In this document: positions 43,512 through 55,711 of the stretch, one piece after another
Numbering within the stretch: position 1 is the first letter of the stretch
Layout: the number at the start of each line of letters is the position of its first letter
DNA from: Actinomyces provencensis
GTDB taxonomy: Bacteria; Actinomycetota; Actinomycetes; Actinomycetales; Actinomycetaceae
Length of the DNA: 63,747 nucleotides
Direction: 5' to 3'
Assembly: GCF_900155435.1 (NCBI RefSeq)
Contig: NZ_LT700212.1
Coordinates: forward strand, 303,833 to 367,579
Notes under the pieces: generated by a model
What the model was told of the DNA's origin: nothing
The model's input: only the letters and a program-made list of their open reading frames with translations
Databases searched by the model: none
Program-made: the position numbers and the translations under genes

Positions 43512-44558
43512 TCAGGCCCCCTGCTCCCGCTGCAGGGAGTCCCGTACCTCCCCCACCAGCTCCTCCAGGATGTCCTCCAGGAAGAGCACGCCCTGGACGT
43601 CCCCGTGGTCGTCGACCACCTCGGCGCAGTGCGTGCCGGTGCGCTGCATGTGGCGCAGTGCGTCCTCGACCTCGTCGGTGGCACGGACGGACTCCATCCT
43701 GCGGATGCGCCACGGGGTGACGGGGTCGTCCCTCTCGGGTCCCTCCGCGTAGAGCACGTCCTTGAGGTGCAGGTATCCGATGATCGCCCCGTCCTCCCCG
43801 ACGACGGGGTAACGGGAGAACCCGGTCTGGGCGACCTCGCGCTCGACCATCGCCGGTGTGCAGTCGTGGGGCAGGACCACGAGGTCGTCGAGGGGGACCA
43901 TCGCGTTCCCCGCGTTCTCCTCGGAGAACTCCAGGGTGCCGGTGAGCAGGCCCAGGTCGTCGTGGATCTTGCCCTCCTGCTGGGAGAGCTCGACGATGGA
44001 GGCGACCTCCTCCGCGGTGAAGGCTGCGGAGATCTCGGCGCGTGGCGTGATCCCCCGGACCTTGAGGAACCAGTTCGCGGTGTGGTCCATGGCCTCGATG
44101 ACCGGACGCAGGACGTGGCCGAAGGCGACCAGCGGGGGTGCGAGCACCAGCAGGGCGCGGTGGGGGTTGGCGATCGCGATGTTCTTGGGCACCATCTCCC
44201 CGAAGACCACGTGGAGGAACAGCACGATGACGAGGGCCGCGACGAACCCCACGACGTGTGAGGAGGCCGCCGGCATCCCCAGGGACACCAGCGGGCCCTC
44301 GACGAGGTGCGCGATGGCGGGTTCGGCCACCACGCCCAGCGAGGTGGAGGCCACGGTGATTCCCAACTGGCAGATCGCCAGCATCAGGGAGACGTGCTGC
44401 AGGGCGTACATCGCCTTGGCAGAGCCCCGTTTGCCCTGTTCGTAGAGTGGTTCGATCTGGGAACGGCGCGAGGACGTGGTCGCGAACTCCCCCGTGACGA
44501 AGAAGGCGTTGACCCCCAGGAGGAACACGGTCACGAGGACACCGACGACGGGATTCAC
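43512..44558 (-). CDS. CorC/CNNM-type transporter, short form (DUF21 and CBS), second copy
   Basis: A 348-residue protein like the one at 40474: NAFFVTGEFATTS, LMLAICQLGITVASTSLG and FGEMVPKNIAI in DUF21, then a CBS pair with TGFSRYPVVGEDGAIIGYLHLKDVL and GVLFLEDILEELVGEV. It has no CorC_HlyC domain. GTG 44558 overlaps the upstream stop (GTGA). It differs clearly from its paralogue, so the duplication is old. Confidence 0.9.
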   Translation of the reverse strand: MNPVVGVLVTVFLLGVNAFFVTGEFATTSSRRSQIEPLYEQGKRGSAKAMYALQHVSLMLAICQLGITVASTSLGVVAEPAIAHLVEGPLVSLGMPAASSHVVGFVAALVIVLFLHVVFGEMVPKNIAIANPHRALLVLAPPLVAFGHVLRPVIEAMDHTANWFLKVRGITPRAEISAAFTAEEVASIVELSQQEGKIHDDLGLLTGTLEFSEENAGNAMVPLDDLVVLPHDCTPAMVEREVAQTGFSRYPVVGEDGAIIGYLHLKDVLYAEGPERDDPVTPWRIRRMESVRATDEVEDALRHMQRTGTHCAEVVDDHGDVQGVLFLEDILEELVGEVRDSLQREQGA

Positions 44559-45886
44559 AGCGACACCTCCGCATCGTGGTGGGGCGGGGGTGGGATGACG
44601 GACACCTGGGTGACACGGCGCCCCTGCATCTGCGTGACCTCCAGATGGGCGCCCGCGACCTCCACCCGATCCCCGACCTGGGGCACACGGCCCAACTCGG
44701 TCATGACCAGACCCGCCAGGGTCTCGTAGGGACCGTCATCGGGGACGACGACGCCCGTGCGCTCGGCCAGTTCGTCGGGGCGCAGCCGCCCGGGGACCAG
44801 GAAGGAACCGTCAGGCTGGGAACGGATCCCGAGACGGCGGTGGTCGTGTTCATCGGAGACCTCCCCCACGATCTCCTCCACGACGTCCTCGAGGGTGACG
44901 ATCCCAGCGACGCCGCCGTACTCGTCCACCACGACGGCCATCTGGAGGCCCTCATCACGCAGCTGGACCAGCAGAGGCGCCAGCTCGACGGTCTCGGGGA
45001 CCCGAGGCGCGGGGGCGAGCAGCGAGGAGGACATGACCGAGACCTCGGTGCGACGCTCCCAGGGCACGGCCACCGCCCGGCGCAGGGACACCAGACCGAC
45101 CACATCGTCATTGTCGTCACCGATGACCGGGAAGCGGGAGTGCCCGGTCTCCCGCGCGAGCGCCACGACGTCGGAGGCCATCGCGTCCTGGTCGAGGAAG
45201 CGCACCAGCCCACGATCGGTCATGACATCCACCGCGGAGAGCTCCCCGATGCGGATGGACTTCGTGAAGAGGCTGGCCGTGGAGGTGTCCAACGTTCCCT
45301 CCTCCGCGCTGTGGCGCACCAGGGCGGCCAGTTCCGAGGCCGATCGCGCCGAGGAGATCTCCTCCTGGGGCTCGATGCCGAGTCGGTGCAGGACCCAGTT
45401 GGCGGCCCCGTTGAGGACCATGATGAGCGGTCGGAAGATCTTCGTGAAGATCATCTGGAAGGGGACCACCATGCCCGCCGTCTTCAGCGGGTGTGCCAGG
45501 GCCAAGTTCTTCGGCACCAGCTCCCCGAAGAGCATGGAGAAGGCGTTGATGAGGATCGCGGCGACAATCACGGCGATCGTGGTCGCCAGGGCCTGGGCCA
45601 CCCCGGCGTTGCCCAGCAGAGCAGTGAGCAGCTTCGCGATGGTCGTCTGCGTGGTGTAGCCGAGCAGGATGGTCGTCAGTGTGATGCCCACCTGGGCGCC
45701 GGAGAGCTGGGTCGAGAGCTCCTTGGTGGCACGCAGGACCTGGGCGGCACGCCTGTCCCCCTGGACGGCACGCCGCTCCACCGAGGCCTGGTCCAGGGCT
45801 ACCAGTGAGAACTCGGAGGAGACGAAGATGAAGGTCCCCGCCGTGAGCACGATGCCCAGCAGGAGCATGAGGATGTCGATGATCAC
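44555..45886 (-). CDS. CorC/CNNM-type transporter with DUF21, CBS pair and CorC_HlyC domain, second copy
   Basis: A 443-residue protein like the one at 39080. DUF21: FVSSEFSLVALDQASVE, STQLSGAQVGITLTTILLGY, FGELVPKNLALAHPL. CBS pair: AVDVMTDRGLVRFLD, TGHSRFPVIGDDNDDVVGLV, VDEYGGVAGIVTLEDVVEEIVGEV; then a CorC_HlyC domain. Translation starts at GTG 45886, inside the stop of a 25-codon leader ORF (GTGA), with only a weak GTGAAG ribosome-binding site. First gene of the second pair; predicted role Mg2+ transport. Confidence 0.9.
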   Translation of the reverse strand: MIIDILMLLLGIVLTAGTFIFVSSEFSLVALDQASVERRAVQGDRRAAQVLRATKELSTQLSGAQVGITLTTILLGYTTQTTIAKLLTALLGNAGVAQALATTIAVIVAAILINAFSMLFGELVPKNLALAHPLKTAGMVVPFQMIFTKIFRPLIMVLNGAANWVLHRLGIEPQEEISSARSASELAALVRHSAEEGTLDTSTASLFTKSIRIGELSAVDVMTDRGLVRFLDQDAMASDVVALARETGHSRFPVIGDDNDDVVGLVSLRRAVAVPWERRTEVSVMSSSLLAPAPRVPETVELAPLLVQLRDEGLQMAVVVDEYGGVAGIVTLEDVVEEIVGEVSDEHDHRRLGIRSQPDGSFLVPGRLRPDELAERTGVVVPDDGPYETLAGLVMTELGRVPQVGDRVEVAGAHLEVTQMQGRRVTQVSVIPPPPHHDAEVSL

Positions 45887-45960
45887 GCAGCTTCACCCGC
45901 GCTGGGGTCGGCGTCTGGCGTGTGGGTCGGGAGTGGTCGGCCGCAACTGTCACTGTCCAT
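45883..45960 (-). CDS. Asp/Pro-rich leader peptide, coupled to the second CorC-type gene
   Basis: A 25-codon ORF beginning MDSDSCGRPLPT and ending SAGEAA, with four Asp, one Glu and four Pro. A TAGGAT -10 box (45971-45976) lies 10 nt before its ATG, so the mRNA would have an almost absent 5-prime UTR. Its TGA overlaps the transporter GTG. Composition, size and stop-start overlap match the leader at 39003. An in-frame ATG at 45972, inside the -10 box, is unlikely to be used. No sequence comparison could be run. Confidence 0.6.
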   Translation of the reverse strand: MDSDSCGRPLPTHTPDADPSAGEAA

Positions 45961-45976
45961 GATGCTCAGCATCCTA
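45961..45976 (-). promoter_or_regulatory. -10 box and adjoining palindrome of the second leader operon
   Basis: TAGGAT on the minus strand (45971-45976) overlaps the 13-bp perfect palindrome GATGCT-G-AGCATC (45961-45973), which covers the likely transcription start. The palindrome could be an operator or a 5-prime RNA hairpin. The -35 box is weak. Confidence 0.5.
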
Positions 45977-46089
45977 GTGGGAGCCCCTGCGGCCCCGACA
46001 CCCCGCGCGCGGGTCGGGTCGGGCACGCCCCGGCCCAGCGTCTCCCCCAGTGTGTGGCAACCCCGGGGACAGGGACGGCAAAATTGTCT

Positions 46090-46126
46090 CCACGTCAAGA
46101 TAACGTGGGGACTTTCGTCATATGCT
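46090..46126 (+). promoter_or_regulatory. Candidate kgd promoter with dyad CCACGT-N7-ACGTGG
   Basis: A perfect 6-bp dyad (46090-46095 and 46103-46108) lies 12 bp before TATGCT (46121-46126), a possible -10 box about 48 nt before the kgd GTG. The dyad is in an activator/repressor position. The region 45961-46173 is shared with the divergent leader operon. Confidence 0.45.
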
Positions 46127-46173
46127 GGTGGGCGTCCTTGGGCCAAGACGCGCGACGAACGGGAGCGACGACA

Positions 46174-50124
<3,951 letters not shown>

Positions 50125-50280
50125 TGTCCCACTACCCTGTGGGTGTGGGAACAGGAAGGGGACGAGGGCGCACCAGCGCCCGCCCCGGGCCTGCGCGCCC
50201 CACGGCGCCCCGTCGTGGGGCCGGGCGTGACAGGAGCGTCCCGGGCACGTGCGACCACCGGACCTGGGGAGGAGCGCCAC

Positions 50281-50880
50281 ATGCGGATCTGCATCGTCGG
50301 TGACGAGATGGTCGCCGGTGTGGGAGACCCCCGTGGTCTGGGCTGGGTCGGCCGGGCGGTGGCGCGCACGCAGTTCCCCGAGCCCCCCGTCGTCATGCCG
50401 CTGGCCGTCCCCGGGGAGGACACGGGTGCCCTGGCGGGCCGCTGGGAGTCGGAGGTCACGGCCCGTCTGGCACAGGGTGGGGACAACCGCCTGGTCGTGG
50501 GCGTGGGGGCGGCCGACGTGCCCGCCGGGATCTCCACCCCACGGACCCGCCTCAACATGGCCAACATCGTCGACCGCGCGGCGAACCTCCGGATCCCCAC
50601 GATGGTGGTGGGTCCCCCACCCCTGGCCGGGGCCGACCGCAACCACCTCCGCTCCCTGTCGCGTGCCTGCGCGGAGGTGTGCGAGCGTCGCCACATCCCC
50701 TTCGTCGACGTGCTGGCACCCCTGGTCGGGCACGAGCAGTGGACGGAGGACATGACGGCCTCCACCGCGCGCACGGTCGGCGGAGCCACGCTGCCGGGAC
50801 AGGCCGGGTACGCCCTCATCGCGTGGCTGGTCCTGCACCAGGGCTGGCACGAGTGGTTGGGGACCGGCCCGCGCGAGTGA
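50281..50880 (+). CDS. SGNH-hydrolase-like protein lacking the usual catalytic residues
   Basis: A 199-residue protein with the SGNH fold pattern: MRICIVGDEMVAGVGDPRGLGWVGR at the N-terminus, GVGAADV as block III-like, and GQAGYALIAWLVL at the end. The block I serine of GDS is Glu9 here (GDE), and the terminal D-x-x-H is absent (GGATLPGQAGY). It is therefore probably not a classical esterase. ATG 50281 has GGAGGAG 6 nt upstream. It follows kgd by 156 nt on the same strand. Confidence 0.75.
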   Translation: MRICIVGDEMVAGVGDPRGLGWVGRAVARTQFPEPPVVMPLAVPGEDTGALAGRWESEVTARLAQGGDNRLVVGVGAADVPAGISTPRTRLNMANIVDRAANLRIPTMVVGPPPLAGADRNHLRSLSRACAEVCERRHIPFVDVLAPLVGHEQWTEDMTASTARTVGGATLPGQAGYALIAWLVLHQGWHEWLGTGPRE

Positions 50881-50982
50881 GGCCCGGGCGTCGGAGGGCA
50901 CGCGACGCCGGACCGGTGCGCGACACGCGCCGACGTGGGCACCACTTGCAGTGCCTCCCCCCCACCGACCGACCATGGGACC

Positions 50983-53799
50983 ATGACGAGTTCCAGCACC
51001 GCGCAGCACGACTCCAGGCCCGACAGCCCTTCCGACGGCGGCGGGGTGTGGTCACGTCCCACGGATGAGGTGTTGCGGGAACTCGACACCTCGGAGGAGG
51101 GGCTCTCCTCCGACGCCGCAGCGGCGAGGGCGCAGGAAGCTGGCCCCAATGAGCTGCCCACGCCTCCCGCGCCCAATCCCGTGATGCGCTTCCTCTCGCA
51201 CTTCAACGACATCCTCATCTACATCCTGCTGACTGCCGCGGTCCTCAAGGCCATCATGGGCGAATGGGTCGACGCAGGCGTCGTCTTCGCCGTCGCGCTG
51301 GTCAATGCGGTCATCGGATTCGTGCAGGAGGGCCAGGCCCTGGACTCCCTGGACGCCATCCGCTCCATGATGACGGCGCGTGCCCGGGTCCGCCGCGACG
51401 GCGAGTGGAGCGACGTGGACGCCGTGGAACTGGTTCCCGGTGACGTGGTGGCCCTGGGCGCGGGGGACCGCGTGCCCGCCGACCTGCGTCTGCTCACCTC
51501 CTCCCAGTTGCGCATCGAGGAGTCCGCCCTGACCGGGGAGTCCGTGCCCTCCTCCAAGGACGCTGCCCCCGCCGAGCCCGATGCCGGCGTCGGGGACCGC
51601 ACCTCCATGGCCTTCTCCGGCACCATCGTCTCGGGTGGACAGGCCACCGGTGTGGTGACCGGGACCGGCGCACACACGGAGATCGGTCGTATCCGCGGCA
51701 TGGTCTCCGAGGCGGGCGATGACGCCCTGGACACACCGCTGACCCGCCAGCTGACCCGCTTCGGCCGGATCCTGTCCCTGGCGATCCTCGCCCTGGCGGG
51801 GTTCATGCTCGTCATCGGCCGCCTGGTCCACGAGTTCCCGCCCGCGGAGCTGATCTCGGCCGCCATCGGTTTCGCCGTGGCGGCCGTGCCCGAGGGTCTC
51901 CCCGCCATCATCACCATCTCCCTGGCCCTGGGCGTCCAGCAGCTGGCCCGACGCCGCGCCATCACCCGTCGCCTGCCGTCGGTGGAGACACTCGGCGCGG
52001 TGAGCACCATCTGCTCCGACAAGACCGGGACGCTGACGCTGAACGAGATGTCCGTCCGAGAGGTGGTCACGGCCGGGTCCTCCTACGAGGTCACGGGCAT
52101 GGGGTACACCCCCGAGGGCGCGGTGCTGGCCGGTGGCGAGCCCGCGGACCTGGACTCCCACCCCGACCTGTTCGCCCTCGTGGAGACCATGGCGGTGTGC
52201 AACGACGCGACCCTCACCCGCAACGGCAACGGCGACAACGAGGGCGATGAGGACAGCGACGGCGACGGCGCCCCGGGGCCCGACGGGGAATGGCAGTTGG
52301 TCGGCGAACCCACCGAGGGCGCGCTCACCGTCCTGGGGCTCAAGGCGGGCATCGACACGGAGGGCTACGAACGTCTGGATGTCCTGCCCTTCGACTCCGA
52401 GCACAAGTACATGGCCGTCCTCGTCCGCACCCCCACCGGGAGCGGAGGCGCCCACGAGGGCGGCACGGAGGTGCTGGTCAAGGGAGCGCCCGACCGCGTC
52501 CTGGAACGCTGCTCGCAGCAGCTGGGAGCCGATGGTCAGCCCGAGCCGCTGGACCGCGCACACTGGGAGGAGGCCATCGATGACCTCGGTGCGCAGGGCC
52601 TGCGCGTCCTGGCCGCGGCCCACCTGTCCCGCGCTCCCGGCGGGTCCGAGGACCTCGACCAGGACTCCGTCGCGGAGGGGATGGTGCTGCTGGGGCTGAC
52701 CGGCATCGTCGACCCGCCCCGTCCCGAGGCGATCGAGGCGATCGCCACGTGCCACCGCGCGGGGATCGCCGTGTCCATGATCACCGGGGACCACGCGGGC
52801 ACCGCCCGTGCGATCGCCCGGGAAATGGGGATCATCGACTCCCCCGATGCGCCGGTCCTCACCGGGACCGAGATCGAGGCCATGCCCCAGTCCCGACTGG
52901 AGAAGAAGGCCCCCGGCGTCCACGTGTACGCCCGCACCAGCCCCGAGCACAAGATCCGGATCGTGCGCGCACTCCAGGCGCGCGGCCAGGTGGTGGCGAT
53001 GACCGGGGACGGCGTGAATGACGCCCCCGCCCTCACGCGCGCCGATGTCGGGGTCGCGATGGGGATCAAGGGCACGGAGGCCACCAAGGACGCCGCCGAC
53101 ATCGTGCTGGCCGACGACAACTTCTCCACCATCGAGCTGGCCGTGGAGGAGGGGCGACGCATCTACGACAACATCGTCAAGGCCGTCGTCTTCCTGCTCC
53201 CCTCCAACGGCGCCCAGGCCCTGGTGCTGCTGGTGGCCGTCCTGGCCGGATGGGCCCTGCCCCTGGACCCGGTGCAGGTGCTGTGGATCAACATGGTCAC
53301 CGCGATCACTCTGTCGGTGACGCTCGCCTACGAGGGCCCCGAGCCCGGCCTCATGGCCCGCCCGCCGAGGCCGGGACGCGCCCCACTGCTGGGAGCGCGC
53401 TCCCTGCGCCAGATCGCCTTCGTGTCGGTGCTGATCGGTGCGGCCACGCTGGCCACGTTCCTCGTCACCCGCGACGGGACCGGGGACATCCGCGTCTCCC
53501 AGACGGTTGCCGTCAACACGCTGGCCTTCGCCCAGTTGGCCTACCTGTTCAACTGCCGTTTCCTCCACACGACGTCCCTGCGCCGTGAGGTCGTGGGCAC
53601 CAACCGCGTCGTGTGGATCAGCGTCGTGTCACTGCTGGCCCTGCAGGTGCTCTTCGTCCACGCGCCCTTCATGCATGTGCTGTTCCACTCCGCACCCGTG
53701 AACTGGTTGGGGTGGGTCCTGCCGGCAGCGGTGGCGGTGGCGGTGTTTGTCCTCGTGGAGCTGTGGAAGTGGGCGGGGAGGGCCCGGGCTGGGCGTTGA
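50983..53799 (+). CDS. Cation-transporting P-type ATPase (P2 type, CtpF-like)
   Basis: A 938-residue P-type ATPase. TGES (actuator), PEGLP in M4 (AAVPEGLPAIITISLALG), the phosphorylation motif DKTGTLT with D346, KGAPD in the nucleotide domain, and TGDGVNDAPAL are all present; six C-terminal membrane segments follow. PEGLP places it with Ca2+/Na+-type pumps such as CtpF; the ion is not certain. An Asp/Gly/Asn-rich insertion lies at about 412-428. ATG 50983 is 6 nt behind GACCAT, consistent with a leaderless mRNA. A strong terminator follows. Confidence 0.93.
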   Translation: MTSSSTAQHDSRPDSPSDGGGVWSRPTDEVLRELDTSEEGLSSDAAAARAQEAGPNELPTPPAPNPVMRFLSHFNDILIYILLTAAVLKAIMGEWVDAGVVFAVALVNAVIGFVQEGQALDSLDAIRSMMTARARVRRDGEWSDVDAVELVPGDVVALGAGDRVPADLRLLTSSQLRIEESALTGESVPSSKDAAPAEPDAGVGDRTSMAFSGTIVSGGQATGVVTGTGAHTEIGRIRGMVSEAGDDALDTPLTRQLTRFGRILSLAILALAGFMLVIGRLVHEFPPAELISAAIGFAVAAVPEGLPAIITISLALGVQQLARRRAITRRLPSVETLGAVSTICSDKTGTLTLNEMSVREVVTAGSSYEVTGMGYTPEGAVLAGGEPADLDSHPDLFALVETMAVCNDATLTRNGNGDNEGDEDSDGDGAPGPDGEWQLVGEPTEGALTVLGLKAGIDTEGYERLDVLPFDSEHKYMAVLVRTPTGSGGAHEGGTEVLVKGAPDRVLERCSQQLGADGQPEPLDRAHWEEAIDDLGAQGLRVLAAAHLSRAPGGSEDLDQDSVAEGMVLLGLTGIVDPPRPEAIEAIATCHRAGIAVSMITGDHAGTARAIAREMGIIDSPDAPVLTGTEIEAMPQSRLEKKAPGVHVYARTSPEHKIRIVRALQARGQVVAMTGDGVNDAPALTRADVGVAMGIKGTEATKDAADIVLADDNFSTIELAVEEGRRIYDNIVKAVVFLLPSNGAQALVLLVAVLAGWALPLDPVQVLWINMVTAITLSVTLAYEGPEPGLMARPPRPGRAPLLGARSLRQIAFVSVLIGAATLATFLVTRDGTGDIRVSQTVAVNTLAFAQLAYLFNCRFLHTTSLRREVVGTNRVVWISVVSLLALQVLFVHAPFMHVLFHSAPVNWLGWVLPAAVAVAVFVLVELWKWAGRARAGR

Positions 53800-53817
53800 G
53801 TCGGCACGGGAGACAGA

Positions 53818-53846
53818 AGTGCCCGGCAGCCTGGCTGCCGGGCACT
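53818..53846 (+). terminator. Terminator after the P-type ATPase gene
   Basis: AGTGCCCGGCAGC (53818-53830) pairs with GCTGCCGGGCACT (53834-53846), a 13-bp perfect stem with a 3-nt loop, 18 nt behind the stop. It may also end the minus-strand bL37 transcript, whose stop is at 53885. Confidence 0.85.
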
Positions 53847-53884
53847 CCACAAGCTGTCAGGACCTTGCGGTCCCCTCCCACGTG

Positions 53885-53959
53885 TCAGGCGTTTGGACGC
53901 TTGCCGTGGTTCGCTCCGTGCTTGCGACGGTCACGACGCTTACGACCCTTCTTCGACAT
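53885..53959 (-). CDS. Large ribosomal subunit protein bL37, 24 residues
   Basis: A tiny gene missed by usual length cut-offs. It reads MSKKGRKRRDRR...ANHGKRPNA, extremely basic, and matches the actinobacterial bL37 protein known from mycobacterial ribosome structures (pattern K-x-GRK-x-R-x-R ... ANHGKRPN). A strong AAGGAGG site lies 5 nt before ATG 53959. It stands alone between the P-type ATPase and rsrA. The name is from memory of the family; the match is close over the whole length. Confidence 0.88.
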   Translation of the reverse strand: MSKKGRKRRDRRKHGANHGKRPNA

Positions 53960-54070
53960 GACCCCTCCTTCGCTCGTGGACTCAACCCGGACAGTCTCCC
54001 ACACCTGTCCACCGGGCGACAAACCTCACGGGCGCCCCGCGACGCAGCTCACGCCCGTGTCCGGGGCACG

Positions 54071-54337
54071 TCACTGCGTGCGGCGCACCCGGGTCGTCAT
54101 CGAGACCACGCGCACACGGAGTGCGGCAGGAGCGTGCACACTCTCACCACAGCAACGCCGCAGCAGCTCGCGCACGTGCCTCTCCGCATCCACCGCGTCA
54201 CGACAGGACGGGCACACCGCGGCATGCGCCGCCAGCAGCGCCCGCGAGCGCTCATCGATGGCGTCCTCGTCCGCGTCCACCAGTTCGTAGATGTGGTCGA
54301 GCAGTTCCTGACAGGTGGGGTCCTCCGAGCAGCTCAC
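54071..54337 (-). CDS. rsrA: Zinc-binding anti-sigma factor, RsrA/RshA type
   Basis: An 88-residue ZAS-family anti-sigma factor with the H38-x3-C42-x2-C45 zinc/redox motif (HAAVCPSC) plus N-terminal C3 and C9. In the family, thiol oxidation releases zinc and the bound sigma factor. GTG 54337 overlaps the sigma gene stop (GTGA), the standard sigR-rsrA arrangement. The name is based on motif and position. Confidence 0.92.
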   Translation of the reverse strand: MSCSEDPTCQELLDHIYELVDADEDAIDERSRALLAAHAAVCPSCRDAVDAERHVRELLRRCCGESVHAPAALRVRVVSMTTRVRRTQ

Positions 54338-54918
54338 TTCACTCCCCCGATCCCGTACTCGGCCGCGTAGTCGGCGAGCTTCTCGCGCAGGATCCGACGC
54401 CCCCGGTGCAGGCGACTCATGACGGTGCCGATGGGCACGTCCAGGATCTCGGCGATCTCCTTGTAGCTGAAGCCCTCCACATCCGCCAGGTACACGGCCA
54501 TGCGGTACTCCTCGGAGAGTTCCTCCATGGCCTGTCGCACCTGGGAGGAGGGCATGCGGTCCAGTGCCTCCGCCTCGGCGGAACGCAGCCCGCGGGAGTC
54601 GTGGGAGGCGGCGTCGGCCAACTGCCAGTCCTCCACGGTGTCGGTGCCGGCCCGCTTGGGGGAACGCTGCACCTTGCGGTACTGCGTGATGTAGGTGTTG
54701 GTGAGGATCCGGTAGAGCCAGGCCTTGATGTTGGTGCCCGGCCTGTACTGGCCGAACTTCGCATAGGCCTTGGCGAAGGTCTCCTGGACCAGGTCCTCGG
54801 CATCGGTGGGATTGCGCGTCATGCCCAGTGCCGCCCCGTAGAGCTGGTCGAGCAGGGGCAGCGCCTCGGCCTCGAAGCGCGTGTCGAGGTCGGAGCGGTC
54901 AGCTGCGGCAGTGTCCAT
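54334..54918 (-). CDS. sigR: ECF sigma factor, SigR/SigH type
   Basis: A 194-residue group IV sigma factor. Region 2 reads [48 protein letters not shown] and region 4 ends [31 protein letters not shown]. It directs thiol-oxidative stress genes and is held by RsrA. ATG 54918 starts the conserved part; the long frame upstream is a shadow. A GGAAC-N18-GTT element about 220 bp upstream, typical of SigR itself, suggests autoactivation. Confidence 0.93.
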   Translation of the reverse strand: MDTAAADRSDLDTRFEAEALPLLDQLYGAALGMTRNPTDAEDLVQETFAKAYAKFGQYRPGTNIKAWLYRILTNTYITQYRKVQRSPKRAGTDTVEDWQLADAASHDSRGLRSAEAEALDRMPSSQVRQAMEELSEEYRMAVYLADVEGFSYKEIAEILDVPIGTVMSRLHRGRRILREKLADYAAEYGIGGVK

Positions 54919-55135
54919 TGCCCCCAAGGCTAGCGCCGCGAGGACACATGCGGCTCGCAGGAGGATGGGAGTGGGCGCGGCGGGCACCGGTCTGGCGGAC
55001 GGGTGCGCGTTGTCGGCATGCGCCCGGATGGCGGAGGTGGGGCCGGTCGACGTCGCGGGGTGCGGTCCTGAACTCCCGGGACCGGGGTCGAGGGCGGCAC
55101 CCCCGGCATTCCTGGGGTGGGGTTCCATGCTCTCT

Positions 55136-55163
55136 GGAACGTCGACGCGTCCCGAATTGTTCC
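55136..55163. promoter_or_regulatory. Palindromic SigR-type promoter readable on both strands
   Basis: Plus strand: GGAAC (55136-55140), 18 nt, GTT (55159-55161). Minus strand: GGAAC (55163-55159), 18 nt, GTT (55140-55138). Both fit the SigR/SigH consensus GGAAY-N18-GTT. Plus-strand transcription would give a ~37-nt leader for doxX; minus-strand transcription a ~210-nt leader for sigR. The 286-bp gap has no other feature I can support. Confidence 0.75.
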
Positions 55164-55204
55164 ATCGGCTCGCCCCGGGGCCCCACACGTCGGACAATGG
55201 GGGC

Positions 55205-55711
55205 ATGAACATCTTGCGGATGGTTGCCCGGCCCCTGCTCGCTGCCCCCTTCATCGCCGACGGGATCTCCGCCGTGCGTGACCCGGACCCCCATGTCGAG
55301 CGCGCCCACGTCGTGACCCCCCTGCTGGAGCGTGCCGGCGTCGAGGTCGACGACTCCCAGCTGCGCCTGGCCACCCGCGTCGTGGGTGCTGTCACCACCC
55401 TGGCCGGTGTCTCCCTGGCCCTGGGCAAGGGGGTGCGCACCTCAGCGGCCGTGCTGGCCACGGTGGCCGTGCCCCTGGCCGTGGTCAACAACCCCGTCTG
55501 GACCGCCTCCACCTCCGACGAGCGACGCCTCCTGCGTCGCGGACTCACCCGTTCCCTGGCCCTCTTCGGCGGGCTGGTCATCGCCAGCACGGACCGCCAG
55601 GGCCGCCCCTCCGCCGCCTGGAGCCTGCGCAACCACTGCCAGCAGCGCAGCGAGCTCAAGCAGGTCAAGGCCCAGGCCTGGGAGGACGCCCAGCGGGTGT
55701 ACCAGGGATGA
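55205..55711 (+). CDS. DoxX family membrane protein
   Basis: A 168-residue DoxX-like protein starting [34 protein letters not shown], a family hallmark, then membrane segments [21 protein letters not shown] and [18 protein letters not shown]. In mycobacteria DoxX works in an oxidative-stress membrane complex. The SigR-type promoter directly upstream fits that role. Its stop overlaps aroA (ATGA). Confidence 0.88.
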   Translation: MNILRMVARPLLAAPFIADGISAVRDPDPHVERAHVVTPLLERAGVEVDDSQLRLATRVVGAVTTLAGVSLALGKGVRTSAAVLATVAVPLAVVNNPVWTASTSDERRLLRRGLTRSLALFGGLVIASTDRQGRPSAAWSLRNHCQQRSELKQVKAQAWEDAQRVYQG

